Shown: positions 1 through 8,189, counted from the first letter of the stretch. The stretch is DNA of 64,000 bases from Desulfofarcimen acetoxidans DSM 771 (GCF_000024205.1 NC_013216.1:806001-870000), one strand, 5' to 3'. Translations and numbers: made by a program. The notes: generated from the letters alone by a model not told the origin.

Positions 1-2
1 TG

Positions 3-524
3 TTATGTCTGCTTTTCGGTGTTGCCCCGGGATTGGTATTGAATAATATAACGCCTTTAATCGAACAACTGGTGCCTGGAACGCCACTGCCTGAAATTGC
101 GACTTACAATATGAATTTAACTTTGCTGCTTGTATTGGTCGGTGTTTTTCTCTTTGTTGCCAGTAAGCTGACGGGGGCCAAGAAAGTCAGGCGGACCGAA
201 ACCTGGGGCTGCGGCATAGAATTAACCGCCGAGATGGAATATACCGCTGCTTCCTTTTCTCAGCCTGTGCGCAGGACTTATCGTGCAATTCTACAGCCTA
301 AAAGGAAGGTGAAAAACAATTACCGGTTGTTGCCTTATTTCGATTTCCATATTCACTTTGATGAACATGTTAGACCGGTTATTGAGGATTTCTTATATAA
401 TCCCTTGAGAAAAACGATTATTAAAACCTCAAAAATATGGCAGCATATTCAGAGCGGGAGTATAAATTTATATCTCGGCTATATCTTTATAACGCTGGTA
501 GTTTTGCTGGTTTGGGCCAGATAG
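3..524 (+). CDS. hyfB: Hydrogenase-4 subunit B-like membrane protein, C-terminal part (cut by window edge)
   Basis: The frame is open from base 3 to a stop at 522-524, so only the last ~173 residues of a larger NuoL/HyfB-type antiporter-like subunit are visible. The fragment has one membrane helix near its start, a soluble stretch containing the ETWGCG motif typical of HyfB/HycC C-termini, and a final membrane helix. In the family this subunit forms part of the proton- or sodium-translocating membrane arm. It is followed after 12 bases by the HyfC-like gene and heads the visible part of a hydrogenase operon. An internal TTG at 33 could be read as a start but the frame clearly continues upstream. 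Confidence 0.85.
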   Translation, partial: LCLLFGVAPGLVLNNITPLIEQLVPGTPLPEIATYNMNLTLLLVLVGVFLFVASKLTGAKKVRRTETWGCGIELTAEMEYTAASFSQPVRRTYRAILQPKRKVKNNYRLLPYFDFHIHFDEHVRPVIEDFLYNPLRKTIIKTSKIWQHIQSGSINLYLGYIFITLVVLLVWAR

Positions 525-536
525 GAGGTTTAAACT

Positions 537-1436
537 GTGTCTGATCAATTGGTTATTATGGGCGGGCAAATTATTTTGTTATTGCTCTTGGCGCCTCTGG
601 TGAACGGTATTATTAAGAAAACCAAAGCATTGATGCAATGCAGGCGCGGCCCCGGTATTTTTCAGCCTTATTTTGATGTGATCAAGTTTTTAAAGCGGGA
701 ACCGGTGGTATCGGACAATACATCATGGATTACCCTTTTAACCCCGTATGTTTGTTTGACTGCTTACCTGACTGCTGGCAGTTTGATCCCTATGTGGGTG
801 AAGACCGGTTTTGGTTTTGGTGATTTGATTGCTTTAACCTATCTTTTTGCCTTGTCCAGATTCTTTCTTGCTTTAGCAGGCTTGGAACCGGCCAGTGCCT
901 TCGGAGGCATGGGTTCGAGCAGGGAGATGATGATTGCAACTCTGGTTGAACCGGTAATGGTAACAGGTTTATTTGGACTGGCTTTACTGGCTGGAACTAC
1001 AGATCTGGCAGGCATCAGGGGTGCCGGGCACAATCCGGTGGGTCTGTTGGCTTTTATCGGCTTAATGTTTGTAACGGTAGCGGAAACGGGTCGTATTCCG
1101 GTGGATAATCCTGATACACACCTTGAATTGACTATGGTGCACGAAGCTATGCTGTTGGAATATGCCGGGAGACAGGTGGGCTTTTTGCACCTGGCGGCTA
1201 TGGTTAAACAAACGGTGCTGCTGGTTCTTTTGATACACTTATTTTGGCCTCTGGCTGCAGGTGCTTCTCCGGCTCTGGCACTGTTGATTATGATTGGAAA
1301 AGTGATTGTTTTAGGATTGGCTCTGGCTGTGATTGAAACAAGCATGGCCAAGATGAGGTTGTTTAAGCTGCCGGAACTGATGGCAGGGGGAGCTACCTTT
1401 TGCCTGCTGGCATTGTTAATTTATTGTTTGGTATAG
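537..1436 (+). CDS. hyfC: Hydrogenase-4 subunit C-like (NuoH/ND1-type membrane subunit)
   Basis: A 299-residue polytopic membrane protein with about eight hydrophobic helices. It carries the NADH dehydrogenase subunit 1 signature around residues 185-200 (DNPDTHLELTMVHEA), including conserved acidic residues in the loop that contacts the soluble arm. In HycD/HyfC/NuoH proteins this subunit links the hydrogenase module to the ion-pumping arm. The start is a GTG with GGAGG just upstream (523-527 region). The gene lies 12 bases after the HyfB-like stop and 11 bases before the HyfE-like start, so one transcript is likely. Confidence 0.93.
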   Translation: MSDQLVIMGGQIILLLLLAPLVNGIIKKTKALMQCRRGPGIFQPYFDVIKFLKREPVVSDNTSWITLLTPYVCLTAYLTAGSLIPMWVKTGFGFGDLIALTYLFALSRFFLALAGLEPASAFGGMGSSREMMIATLVEPVMVTGLFGLALLAGTTDLAGIRGAGHNPVGLLAFIGLMFVTVAETGRIPVDNPDTHLELTMVHEAMLLEYAGRQVGFLHLAAMVKQTVLLVLLIHLFWPLAAGASPALALLIMIGKVIVLGLALAVIETSMAKMRLFKLPELMAGGATFCLLALLIYCLV

Positions 1437-1447
1437 GGGGGGTTAGG

Positions 1448-2092
1448 GTGCTTGTAGTTGATTTTTTGGCAGTGGTTTTTCTGATGTCAGGCTTATTAAT
1501 GCTGGCCGGCAAGAGTATTCCGAATAATATAAATCTGCTGGCTGTTCAGTCCCTGGCTTTAAGCAGCATGGCTTTCTATATGGGTTATAACCAGGGTGCA
1601 AATGGTACACATATGTTTTTAGTGGGCGGGTTGACCCTGCTAATCAAGGTGGTTATTCTGCCCTGGGTGCTCTTTAAGCTGGTTTACAGCGTTAAGGTTG
1701 ACCGGGAAGCTTCCCTTTCCGTGGGTTTGATTCCTTCTATTTTAATAGGCATATTATTAATAGGTCTTTCTTATGACTATGCAGTACCTGTTCTGCTGGA
1801 GGAACTCCCCGGAGGTCACCTGCTTTCAGCCGCTCTATCCACAGTTTTGCTGGGCTGTTTTTTTATGATCAGCAGGCGAACCGCTATAAGCCAGTTAATT
1901 GGTATAGTAGTTATGGAAAACGGGTTGTTTTTGTGCGCTGTTGCTGTTACCGGAGGCATGCCTCTGATTATTGAACTGGGTATTTTCTTTGACGTTTTAG
2001 TCGGTGCTTTAGTCATGGGTATAATGACTTATCAGATAAGAGGAACTTTTGATACTCTTGATACTAAATATTTGAATAAATTAAAGGGGTGA
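1448..2092 (+). CDS. hyfE: Hydrogenase-4 subunit E-like membrane protein
   Basis: A 214-residue, highly hydrophobic protein with about seven predicted membrane helices and the ending typical of HyfE (short charged tail after the last helix). HyfE-like proteins combine a NuoK-like core with extra helices in the membrane arm of group 4 hydrogenases. A start at 1400 is possible in this frame but would overlap hyfC; the GTG at 1448 sits a good distance after a purine-rich GGGGGG site at 1435-1442 and is preferred. The stop overlaps the ribosome site of the next gene. Confidence 0.88.
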   Translation: MLVVDFLAVVFLMSGLLMLAGKSIPNNINLLAVQSLALSSMAFYMGYNQGANGTHMFLVGGLTLLIKVVILPWVLFKLVYSVKVDREASLSVGLIPSILIGILLIGLSYDYAVPVLLEELPGGHLLSAALSTVLLGCFFMISRRTAISQLIGIVVMENGLFLCAVAVTGGMPLIIELGIFFDVLVGALVMGIMTYQIRGTFDTLDTKYLNKLKG

Positions 2093-2097
2093 GAGAA

Positions 2098-3567
2098 ATG
2101 TTATACCTCTTATTGGCTGTACCGGTTATAACGGCAGTGCTGTGTTTTTTACCCATGAGAGCTTCCGCTGTGGAAAAGATAAACATTTGGGGTGCTTTGT
2201 TGACCGGCTGCACAGCAATCTATTGTATTTTTCAAGCCTTGGTTTCCGGAAGTGCTGCGGTAAAGTCCTCTTTTCTGGTACTGGATGCACTTTCCTCTGT
2301 GTTTGTCTTTATAATTGGCGTTGTGGGGACAATTTGCTGCCTGTATGCGGTCAGTTATCTCAGGAGGGATCAAGAAAGAGGAGAGTTGGAGCAGCGCCGC
2401 ACGGGTATTTTCTTCGGTCTTTTGCACTTATTTCTAGCCAGCATGTATTTAGCGGTGCTGGCCGATAACTTGGGTGTTATGTGGGTGGCTATTGAAGCTA
2501 CCACTATAGTTTCGGCTCTGCTGGTTGGTTTTTACGGTCATAAGGAGTCACTGGAAGCTGCCTGGAAATATATTATTATTTGTACGGTAGGCATTGCTTT
2601 TGCGATGCTAGGTATAATATTTACTTATTATGCTGTCAGAGGAATTTCCGGTGGAGAAGAAATCAGCCTTAGCTGGCGGCTGCTTTTTTCTATGGCCGGG
2701 CAGATTGACCCCTCTTTGATGAAACTGGCTTTTATTTTTGTGCTGGTCGGGTATGGGACAAAAGCCGGTTTGTTCCCCCTGCATACATGGTTGCCGGACG
2801 CTCACAGTCAGGCACCTTCACCTGTAAGCGCGCTTTTATCAGGGGTCTTGTTGAATTGTGCTGTTTATGCCATCATCAGGTTTCACCTGCTGACAGTTAA
2901 ATCTGTCGGGGGAAACTTCTCCGCCAAACTGTTGATAATTTTTGGCTTATTGTCAATGGTAGGTTCTTTGCCTTTTATCCTGGTGCAGAAGGATATTAAG
3001 AGGCTGCTTGCTTATTCAAGTGTTGAACACATAGGCATTATTGTGCTTGGTGTGGGTATCGGCGGGGTTTTAGGCTATACAGGAGCACTGCTGCATTTAA
3101 TCAACCATGCTCTTGGCAAGTCGGTTCTTTTTTTAAGTGCAGGTACTTTGACGCAGAAGTATAACAGCAAGTTAATCCCTAAAATGAAAGGTATCGGTCA
3201 ATTGCTTCCGATCACTTCTACTGTATTCATGGCCAGCCTGCTGGCTATTGGAGGGGCTCCTCCTTTCGGGCTGTTTATCAGTGAACTTAATGTAGCTTCC
3301 GGCGGTTTTGCCTATGTGGGAAAAAGTGTTGGTTTTATATTTCTTATGGTAATTGCTATTGTATTTGCCGGTTTGATTTATTTTGCCGGTAAAATGTATT
3401 TCAGTAATTTGCCGAAGAGATTTATTCAAGGAGAGAGGTTTTCGTTCAACCATGTACTGATCCTGCTGCCTCTTTGCTTATTGATAATGCAGGGTATTTA
3501 TATGCCTGATGCATTTCAGAGTCTGATAGGAAAGGTAGTCAACTATTTGATTGTTGGAGGTATCTAA
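2098..3567 (+). CDS. hyfF: Hydrogenase-4 subunit F-like (NuoM/NuoN-type antiporter subunit)
   Basis: A 489-residue polytopic membrane protein of the proton-conducting NuoL/M/N family. The conserved HTWLPDAHSQAPSPVSALLSG block is interrupted only by normal variation, with the Lys-rich TKAG segment just before it (near residue 222) and a lysine pair around QKDIKRLLAYSS. These are the elements of the ion channel in complex I antiporter subunits. ATG 2098 is chosen over GTG 2089 because AAAGGGG (2083-2089) stands 8 bases before it. The next gene starts one base after the stop, so translational coupling is expected. Confidence 0.92.
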   Translation: MLYLLLAVPVITAVLCFLPMRASAVEKINIWGALLTGCTAIYCIFQALVSGSAAVKSSFLVLDALSSVFVFIIGVVGTICCLYAVSYLRRDQERGELEQRRTGIFFGLLHLFLASMYLAVLADNLGVMWVAIEATTIVSALLVGFYGHKESLEAAWKYIIICTVGIAFAMLGIIFTYYAVRGISGGEEISLSWRLLFSMAGQIDPSLMKLAFIFVLVGYGTKAGLFPLHTWLPDAHSQAPSPVSALLSGVLLNCAVYAIIRFHLLTVKSVGGNFSAKLLIIFGLLSMVGSLPFILVQKDIKRLLAYSSVEHIGIIVLGVGIGGVLGYTGALLHLINHALGKSVLFLSAGTLTQKYNSKLIPKMKGIGQLLPITSTVFMASLLAIGGAPPFGLFISELNVASGGFAYVGKSVGFIFLMVIAIVFAGLIYFAGKMYFSNLPKRFIQGERFSFNHVLILLPLCLLIMQGIYMPDAFQSLIGKVVNYLIVGGI

Positions 3568-3568
3568 G

Positions 3569-5146
3569 GTGAATACTGGTGTTATCTGGAAGGAACTGCA
3601 AGACGAGCAGAACTGTGACATATTGCAATTTACTACCGAACTGGCAATTCGCACGATAAAGCTGGGAGTGCCTGCTGCCAGCTTTATGGAAACGGTAAAA
3701 AGATTAAAGGCTGAGGGAGCCTATTTATTGACCATGACAGGGGTTGACGAAAGAGATTATAACGGACATTTTAGTGTCTATTCTGTTTTCGGTTTGCCGG
3801 GTGATACTACTCTGGTAGAAACCAAAATAGTATTGAACGCGGAAAACCCCACTTTTACGTCAATATCACCTGTGATGCCCTCAGCTCACTGGTTGGAAAG
3901 GGAAATCAAGGATATGCTGGGCATTGTGCCCTATGGCCATCCTGATTTACGCAGGGTAGCGGTTCACCCTGATTGGCCGCAGGATGTTTTCCCCATGAGA
4001 AAAGATTTTATTGCGGGCCGGCAGGTGCCCCGTGTACAAGGAGAAATGCAATTCTGTAAGGTCGAGGGCGAGGGTCTTTACCAGGTTCCGGTAGGTCCCG
4101 TGCATGCCGGGATTATTGAACCCGGTCACTTTAGATTTTTTACTTTTGGCGAGGACGTTATTAATTTACAGGCTCAATTATTTTATACTCACCGTGGTAT
4201 TGAGAAAACAGCCGAGGGAAAACACTTCCTTGACGCCGTCTTAGTGGCGGAAAGAGTATGCGGGGTTTGCTCGGCTTCCCATGCGGTATCTTATGCCCAG
4301 GCAATTGAAAGCCTGGCGGGCATTAACGCCCCGTTAAGGGCAAGATACATTCGGACCGTACTGCTGGAGATGGAGAGGCTATATAATCATGTGGGGGATA
4401 TTGGCAATATGTGCGCTGGCATCGGTTTTTCCTTTGGCATTAGCAGGGGAGCGGAATTGAAAGAACGCTTGATGAGAATGAATATGAAACTGGCCGGACA
4501 CAGGTACCTGCGCGGAACTGTTGTTCCGGGGGGTGTAAAGATTGATCTAAAGGATACAGAGGGGATCGGTCGTGCTTTGGATACTGTAAAGAGAGAATTG
4601 AAAGAGTTGACCGACACCATGCTCAGTTCCCAGTCTCTTCTTGACCGAATGCAGACAACCGGTGTTCTGCCGACAGATGCGGCCCGTGACCTGGGCGCCA
4701 CCGGACCTGCCGCCAGAGCGTCAGGCGTGAACAGAGATTTAAGAAGGGAATTCCCTTATGCGGCTTACAGAAGGGTTTCCTTTCAGGTGCCTATTCAACA
4801 CGAAGGCGATGTTTATTGCCGTTTGATACAAAGGATAGAAGAAAGCGAGCAGTCATTTGATATTATACGCCAGGTTTTTAATAACCTGCCCGCAGGTGAA
4901 TTGCAAGCGCCTATCACTTATCTTCAGCCTTACCATACGGCTGTCGGATATACTGAATCCGCCAGGGGGGCTAATGTCCACTGGGTTATGAGCGGGCCGG
5001 ACAATACTGTTTACCGTTATATGGTTCGTTCTGCTTCTCATTGTAATTGGCCGGTAGTTCCCCTGTGTTTGCCCGGAAATATTGTACCGGACTTTCCATT
5101 GATTAATAAGAGCTTTGAATTATGTTATGCCTGCCTTGACCGGTAG
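3569..5146 (+). CDS. hyfG: [NiFe]-hydrogenase large subunit fused to NuoC-like domain (HyfG/HycE-like)
   Basis: 525 residues: an N-terminal NuoC/30-kDa-like domain (about 1-140) followed by a NuoD/49-kDa [NiFe]-hydrogenase catalytic domain. The first metal motif is RVCGVCSASH near residues 230-240. The second motif is at the extreme C-terminus: Cys519 and Cys522 in FELCYACLDR, so all four Ni-binding cysteines are kept. The usual DPC is EL-C here, and no C-terminal extension follows, so cleavage by a maturation protease may not be needed. GTG 3569 is chosen because GGAGG lies at 3556-3560; an upstream TTG at 3551 overlaps hyfF. Expected reaction: reversible proton reduction in a membrane-bound group 4 complex. 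Confidence 0.9.
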   Translation: MNTGVIWKELQDEQNCDILQFTTELAIRTIKLGVPAASFMETVKRLKAEGAYLLTMTGVDERDYNGHFSVYSVFGLPGDTTLVETKIVLNAENPTFTSISPVMPSAHWLEREIKDMLGIVPYGHPDLRRVAVHPDWPQDVFPMRKDFIAGRQVPRVQGEMQFCKVEGEGLYQVPVGPVHAGIIEPGHFRFFTFGEDVINLQAQLFYTHRGIEKTAEGKHFLDAVLVAERVCGVCSASHAVSYAQAIESLAGINAPLRARYIRTVLLEMERLYNHVGDIGNMCAGIGFSFGISRGAELKERLMRMNMKLAGHRYLRGTVVPGGVKIDLKDTEGIGRALDTVKRELKELTDTMLSSQSLLDRMQTTGVLPTDAARDLGATGPAARASGVNRDLRREFPYAAYRRVSFQVPIQHEGDVYCRLIQRIEESEQSFDIIRQVFNNLPAGELQAPITYLQPYHTAVGYTESARGANVHWVMSGPDNTVYRYMVRSASHCNWPVVPLCLPGNIVPDFPLINKSFELCYACLDR

Positions 5147-5159
5147 GGGGAGGGCAAAA

Positions 5160-5870
5160 ATGCTGAAATTATTTAAAGGCTTAATGAAAACCAGAATTGT
5201 AACGGAAGATCCCCGGACCTGGGGGGAAAGCATGGGCAGGGGTCTTCCCCAGATAGATATGAAACTTTGTCAGAAAGACTGCAATAACTGTGAGGCTGTT
5301 TGTCCTGTGGGAGCAATAGCAGGCAAAACTGTTAACAGCAGGCTGTGTATTTATTGTCACGCTTGCCGTGAGGTCTGCCCGGTTGGAGCGATTGGCGAGA
5401 CGGAAGTTCCTGTTCTGACAGCACCTGCGTCAGCGGAAGACCTGGGCAGGGCCTTGCGTGAAAAAATTAAAAAAATATGCCACAGGTCACTGCATATTCG
5501 TTATGTCGATGCCGGGGCCTGTAATGGCTGCGATTTTGAAATTAATTCTATGACCAATCCTGTATATGATATACAGCAGTATGGCGTGGATTTCGTAGCT
5601 TCCCCCCGCCATGCGGATATGCTTTTAGTTACAGGTGTTGTCACCAGAAATTTGGAAATTGCCTTGCATAAAACCTATGAAGCCTGTCCCAGACCGGCCT
5701 TAGTGGTGGCTGTGGGAGCCTGCGCCTGTGGCGGCGGGGTTTTTAAAGAAGCCTATGCCTCCGGTGGCGGTGTGGACAAGTTTTTGCCCGTAGACGTCTA
5801 TGTGCCCGGTTGTCCACCGACACCTGCGCAAATTATAAAAGGGATATTGACTGCTATTGGCAGGCTTTAA
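5160..5870 (+). CDS. Ferredoxin / hydrogenase small subunit fusion (HyfH+HyfI-like)
   Basis: 236 residues. The N-terminal third (about 30-80) is a two-[4Fe-4S] ferredoxin with motifs CQKDCNNCEAVCP and CIYCHACREVCP. The C-terminal part (about 115-236) is NuoB/HycG-like with CNGC, a Cys in GACACGG and a Cys in PGCPP, which would hold the cluster nearest the NiFe site. In E. coli these are separate proteins (HyfH and HyfI), so this is a fused electron-transfer module. ATG 5160 follows GGGGGAGGG at 5147-5154; an in-frame ATG at 5115 inside hyfG lacks a site. It is the last gene of the hydrogenase operon visible here; no hyp maturation gene follows. Confidence 0.88.
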   Translation: MLKLFKGLMKTRIVTEDPRTWGESMGRGLPQIDMKLCQKDCNNCEAVCPVGAIAGKTVNSRLCIYCHACREVCPVGAIGETEVPVLTAPASAEDLGRALREKIKKICHRSLHIRYVDAGACNGCDFEINSMTNPVYDIQQYGVDFVASPRHADMLLVTGVVTRNLEIALHKTYEACPRPALVVAVGACACGGGVFKEAYASGGGVDKFLPVDVYVPGCPPTPAQIIKGILTAIGRL

Positions 5871-5880
5871 GCGGGATGCG

Positions 5881-5909
5881 GCATAAGCATAATTTTCCGG
5901 AGTATAAAA
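5881..5909 (-). repeat. Fragment of the dispersed ~155-bp repeat (left end only)
   Basis: On the minus strand this reads as the conserved left end of the repeat family (TATACTCC-GG-AAATTATGCTTATG) seen complete at 28051-28209. It stops after about 29 bases and runs into the terminator-half direct repeat at 5904-5925. Confidence 0.7.
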
Positions 5910-5925
5910 AAAGGGGGCTCCTAAA
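5904..5925. repeat. Direct repeat, left copy, of a terminator half flanking the toxin-antitoxin insert
   Basis: The block ATAAAAAAA-GGGGG-CTCCTAAA recurs at 7194-7214 with one A fewer. At the right copy it is completed by GGGAGCC to form a terminator hairpin; here the second arm is missing and foreign-looking sequence begins. This looks like a duplication produced when the segment 5926-7193 was inserted. Confidence 0.6.
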
Positions 5926-5979
5926 GGCACGGTTTAATAGGGAAACTTATTGAACCATACTCCAAACCGATACAGAAAT

Positions 5980-6025
5980 GCGAAAAAGAGAGGTAATGCT
6001 GAAAAACATTGGCTCTCTTTTTCGC
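5980..6025. terminator. Strong perfect hairpin, terminator-like on both strands
   Basis: GCGAAAAAGAGAG (5980-5992) pairs with CTCTCTTTTTCGC (6013-6025) around a 20-base loop. A and T runs lie inside the stem, so it could stop transcription from either side. A weaker hairpin precedes it at about 5930-5957. The gap 5871-6249 otherwise holds only the repeat fragment, the direct repeat and no convincing gene. Confidence 0.55.
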
Positions 6026-6249
6026 CATGTAGTTGAGGCTGGATTTTGGACAAGATTTGTAAAATTTTTTGGTGGGGGTAGCTTTTACCGCATCTAACCT
6101 CTACGACCAAACTTTAGGCATCACATTAGACGATAAAACGAATATTAATGTATAAAGCGACCCAGTTTATATAGATAATTACATGTTCATACTATACAAA
6201 AAGCCTTGATTCTATGTTAAGATATAGTCAACGAGAGAGGAGTGTTAAC

Positions 6250-6408
6250 ATGGCAAAAAGTATACTTCTTGAAGATGCTATCTATGAAATTGCCGATGTT
6301 GATAAAAACAATAATCAGAAAGGTGAAATTGTCGTAGGCAAGGATTTTGATTTTTGGTTAAGCGAAGGTGATAGTGTTTATGACGACCTCTATGGGGACG
6401 AAATTTAA
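6250..6408 (+). CDS. Small antitoxin-like protein paired with the MazF/PemK-type gene
   Basis: 52 residues, acidic at the C-terminus (SEGDSVYDDLYGDEI). ATG 6250 follows GAGAGGAG at 6233-6240; an in-frame ATG at 6214 lacks a ribosome site. No DNA-binding fold can be assigned by eye. The call rests on size, acidity and position: its end overlaps the start of a PemK/MazF-like toxin gene, the usual arrangement of type II toxin-antitoxin pairs. The acidic tail would be suited to cover the toxin's RNA-binding surface, as in MazE, but that is inference. Confidence 0.6.
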   Translation: MAKSILLEDAIYEIADVDKNNNQKGEIVVGKDFDFWLSEGDSVYDDLYGDEI

Positions 6409-6724
6409 TCAAGGTGACATTTGGATTGCAAGAGTTCGGTTTATTCAAGACCTTTCAAAAGTAAAGGCTAGACCTGTAGTAATAGTTGGGAAAAACATTG
6501 CCCATGAGACGGACGTAATTATTAACCCAATCACTACAGAAAGTCCTCGCACTGATTTTGATATTCCCATCATCAACTGGCAAAAAGCCGGTTTAGCAGG
6601 GCCATCTATTATAAGAGCTTCAAAACCCCTTACGATAATTGGATCTGAACTCCATAAAAAAATTGGTGAGTTAGACCCTGATGATCTAGTTAAAGTCTTA
6701 CAAAAAAATAGAGAGCTTTATTAA
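6392..6724 (+). CDS. PemK/MazF-family endoribonuclease toxin
   Basis: About 110 residues with the family layout: GDIWIARV near the N-terminus, the KARPVVIVG strand, and the T-x-S-P-RTDFDIPI and GPSIIRASKP segments. Family members cut mRNA at short sequences when the antitoxin is degraded. ATG 6392 gives the usual N-terminus (MGTKFNQGDIW); ATG 6380 would add four residues. Either start lies inside the antitoxin gene, so translation is coupled. The stop codon sits in the left arm of a terminator hairpin. Confidence 0.82.
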   Translation: MGTKFNQGDIWIARVRFIQDLSKVKARPVVIVGKNIAHETDVIINPITTESPRTDFDIPIINWQKAGLAGPSIIRASKPLTIIGSELHKKIGELDPDDLVKVLQKNRELY

Positions 6725-6759
6725 ACCACCTAAGTTAACTAAACAGTTGCGGTGGTTTA
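6722..6759 (+). terminator. Terminator of the toxin-antitoxin operon
   Basis: TAAACCACC (6722-6730, containing the toxin stop codon) pairs perfectly with GGTGGTTTA (6751-6759), followed by ATTATTATTA. Confidence 0.7.
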
Positions 6760-6794
6760 ATTATTATTACACAACTACTGCTTTACAATAATGT

Positions 6795-6920
6795 TTAGTG
6801 GCTTGAAACGATATGTAGATTATTTTCCTCCACTGGCTCATTATATGGTACGCTGGTCATTATTCTCATAGTAAAACTACGTAGCATCTCGATAGCATCC
6901 TCAAATTCTTTTTTATCCAT
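6795..6920 (-). CDS. Possible 41-residue protein of unknown function
   Basis: The minus-strand frame starts at ATG 6920 (or the adjacent ATG 6923) and ends at 6795. The product begins MDKKEFEDAIEMLRSF and looks like a real helical N-terminus, but no clear ribosome site precedes it. It may be the cut-down start of a longer gene lost when the recombinase remnant next to it decayed. Not recognised. Confidence 0.3.
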   Translation of the reverse strand: MDKKEFEDAIEMLRSFTMRIMTSVPYNEPVEENNLHIVSSH

Positions 6921-6940
6921 CATAACGTTTAATACTAAAA

Positions 6941-7120
6941 TGTTACACCGAGATTAACGAACTGACCGGCGAACTTTTGAATCTGTTTATCAAGCGGATT
7001 GAAGTCGGTGAACGTGATGAGCGATATTCCAGAACCGCGGGGCAGAAGATCGTCATCCACTACCGGTACATCGGCGTAATCAGTGCCTTCGCAGAAGAAG
7101 CCGAGAAAATAGCCGTTTAG
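6941..7120 (+). pseudogene. C-terminal remnant of a large serine recombinase (DUF4368-type tail)
   Basis: The frame 6941-7120 reads CYTEINELTGELLNLF, then an IEVGERDERYSR segment and VIHYRYIG, ending at TAG 7118-7120. This matches the C-terminal tail common to TnpX-like large serine recombinases of Tn4451-type elements (family knowledge). Resolvase and zinc-ribbon parts are absent, so it is a dead fragment. It suggests that the segment between the two terminator halves arrived by or with an integrative element. Confidence 0.7.
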
Positions 7121-7161
7121 AGAAGGAAGGCAGACAGCGAAATCTGCTGCCTTCCTTCTCT
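7119..7161. terminator. Perfect 15-bp hairpin after the recombinase remnant
   Basis: AGAGAAGGAAGGCAG (7119-7133) pairs with CTGCCTTCCTTCTCT (7147-7161) around a 13-base loop; it begins at the stop codon of the remnant. Confidence 0.6.
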
Positions 7162-7193
7162 AAACCCACGGTTCAACTTGTGTCCCTATGGAC

Positions 7194-7227
7194 ATAAAAA
7201 AGGGGGCTCCTAAAAGGGAGCCTCCTT
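7194..7227 (-). terminator. Terminator of the acetate-transporter gene; also right copy of the direct repeat
   Basis: On the minus strand GGCTCCC and GGAGCCC form a stem followed by a run of T. It is placed 67 bases after the transporter stop. Its right-hand arm plus the A/T run (7194-7214 on the plus strand) is the sequence duplicated at 5904-5925. Between 6760 and 7293 there is otherwise only the small minus-strand frame, the recombinase remnant and hairpins. Confidence 0.7.
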
Positions 7228-7293
7228 ATATCTGGGCTTTGTTTTTGGGGAAGAATGATATATGATTGCAGCTAACAATTTGAAAAAAATTAC

Positions 7294-7890
7294 TTAACTT
7301 TTAACAATCGGCTTGCCTAAAGGTATAATTGTTTTACCGTAAGCGGTATTTAAAACAATGCCTGCTGCGGTGTATAAACCGAAAATGCCGCCGGTTAAAA
7401 GTAATTTTCCTGCGATTGGAGCATATACTGCTTTGTCAATTGCTCCCATATCAAATAAAGCAACCATTAATACAGCCGGGTCTAAGGCTAATACAACAAC
7501 AAGTAAGGATAAAGGGGATTTGAAATAAGCAGGGGTGAAAGCTATTAAGGCAATTGCCAGCGGCAACCAGGCCCACCCGTCAATCTTTGCATCAATATGC
7601 CAGCCGTATTGCGCGGCAAAGAATTTTAATATGAGTTCCATTCCCGATGCCAGCATAAAAAAGGCGGAGAAATATAGAAATACGTTGCCGCCTGTGGTAT
7701 TTCCCTCTTTTAACTCAATGAGAGCAACTATAACTTGAACAACAAAACCGCCGATTAACCAGCAGCCCAGCAGTCCAATGGCTCCATGGCTGACGCGGCC
7801 GGTAAAAATGGCGAAGAATGTAAAGCAAGCCATGGCTAATGCCACTAAACCTGCAGGGCCGGGATTGGCCCAATCGTGACCTTTTGACAT
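7294..7890 (-). CDS. Acetate uptake transporter, GPR1/FUN34/YaaH (AceTr) family
   Basis: 198 residues with six predicted membrane helices. The family hallmark NPxPxGL appears as NPGPAGL at residues 9-15, followed by the first helix. Homologues such as E. coli SatP move acetate or succinate with protons across the cytoplasmic membrane. The start ATG at 7890 has GGAGGG 9 bases upstream (minus strand). It is a single-gene unit with its own terminator. An acetate carrier fits an anaerobe that makes or uses acetate; direction of transport cannot be told from sequence. Confidence 0.9.
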   Translation of the reverse strand: MSKGHDWANPGPAGLVALAMACFTFFAIFTGRVSHGAIGLLGCWLIGGFVVQVIVALIELKEGNTTGGNVFLYFSAFFMLASGMELILKFFAAQYGWHIDAKIDGWAWLPLAIALIAFTPAYFKSPLSLLVVVLALDPAVLMVALFDMGAIDKAVYAPIAGKLLLTGGIFGLYTAAGIVLNTAYGKTIIPLGKPIVKS

Positions 7891-8128
7891 AAAGAAAAAT
7901 CCCTCCTGTTTGATAAGTTATTCTACTGCAAATTAATTACAAAGAATTGGAATTTTTCACCCCCCGCCAGACTGTTTTTAAATGCAACATTAGTTCTTGA
8001 AAATTTACACAACTTAAATATGCAAAAATTATGGCAAAGGAAAAGTTAATTAATTAAATAGTTGATTATTCGGGGTAAATGGTTTTTTTGACGGGGCCAG
8101 CGGAAAATAAAAGGCTAAAAAAAGAAAG

Positions 8129-8162
8129 AAGGCCAACCGGTTAGGTTACCGGCTGCCGCCTT
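8129..8162 (-). terminator. Terminator of the GH57 branching-enzyme gene
   Basis: On the minus strand, AAGGC...ACCGGT and its partner enclose a small loop and are followed by CTTTCTTTTTTT. It lies about 30 bases after the stop at 8190. The gap 7891-8189 holds this hairpin and the promoter side of the transporter gene. Confidence 0.65.
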
Positions 8163-8189
8163 AAAGTGTCACTGGTTAAAATCATGTCA

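Noticed and set aside
839-1351. Long minus-strand open frame opposite hyfC
   Set aside because: Antisense shadow of a well-supported membrane gene; low-complexity product and no ribosome site.
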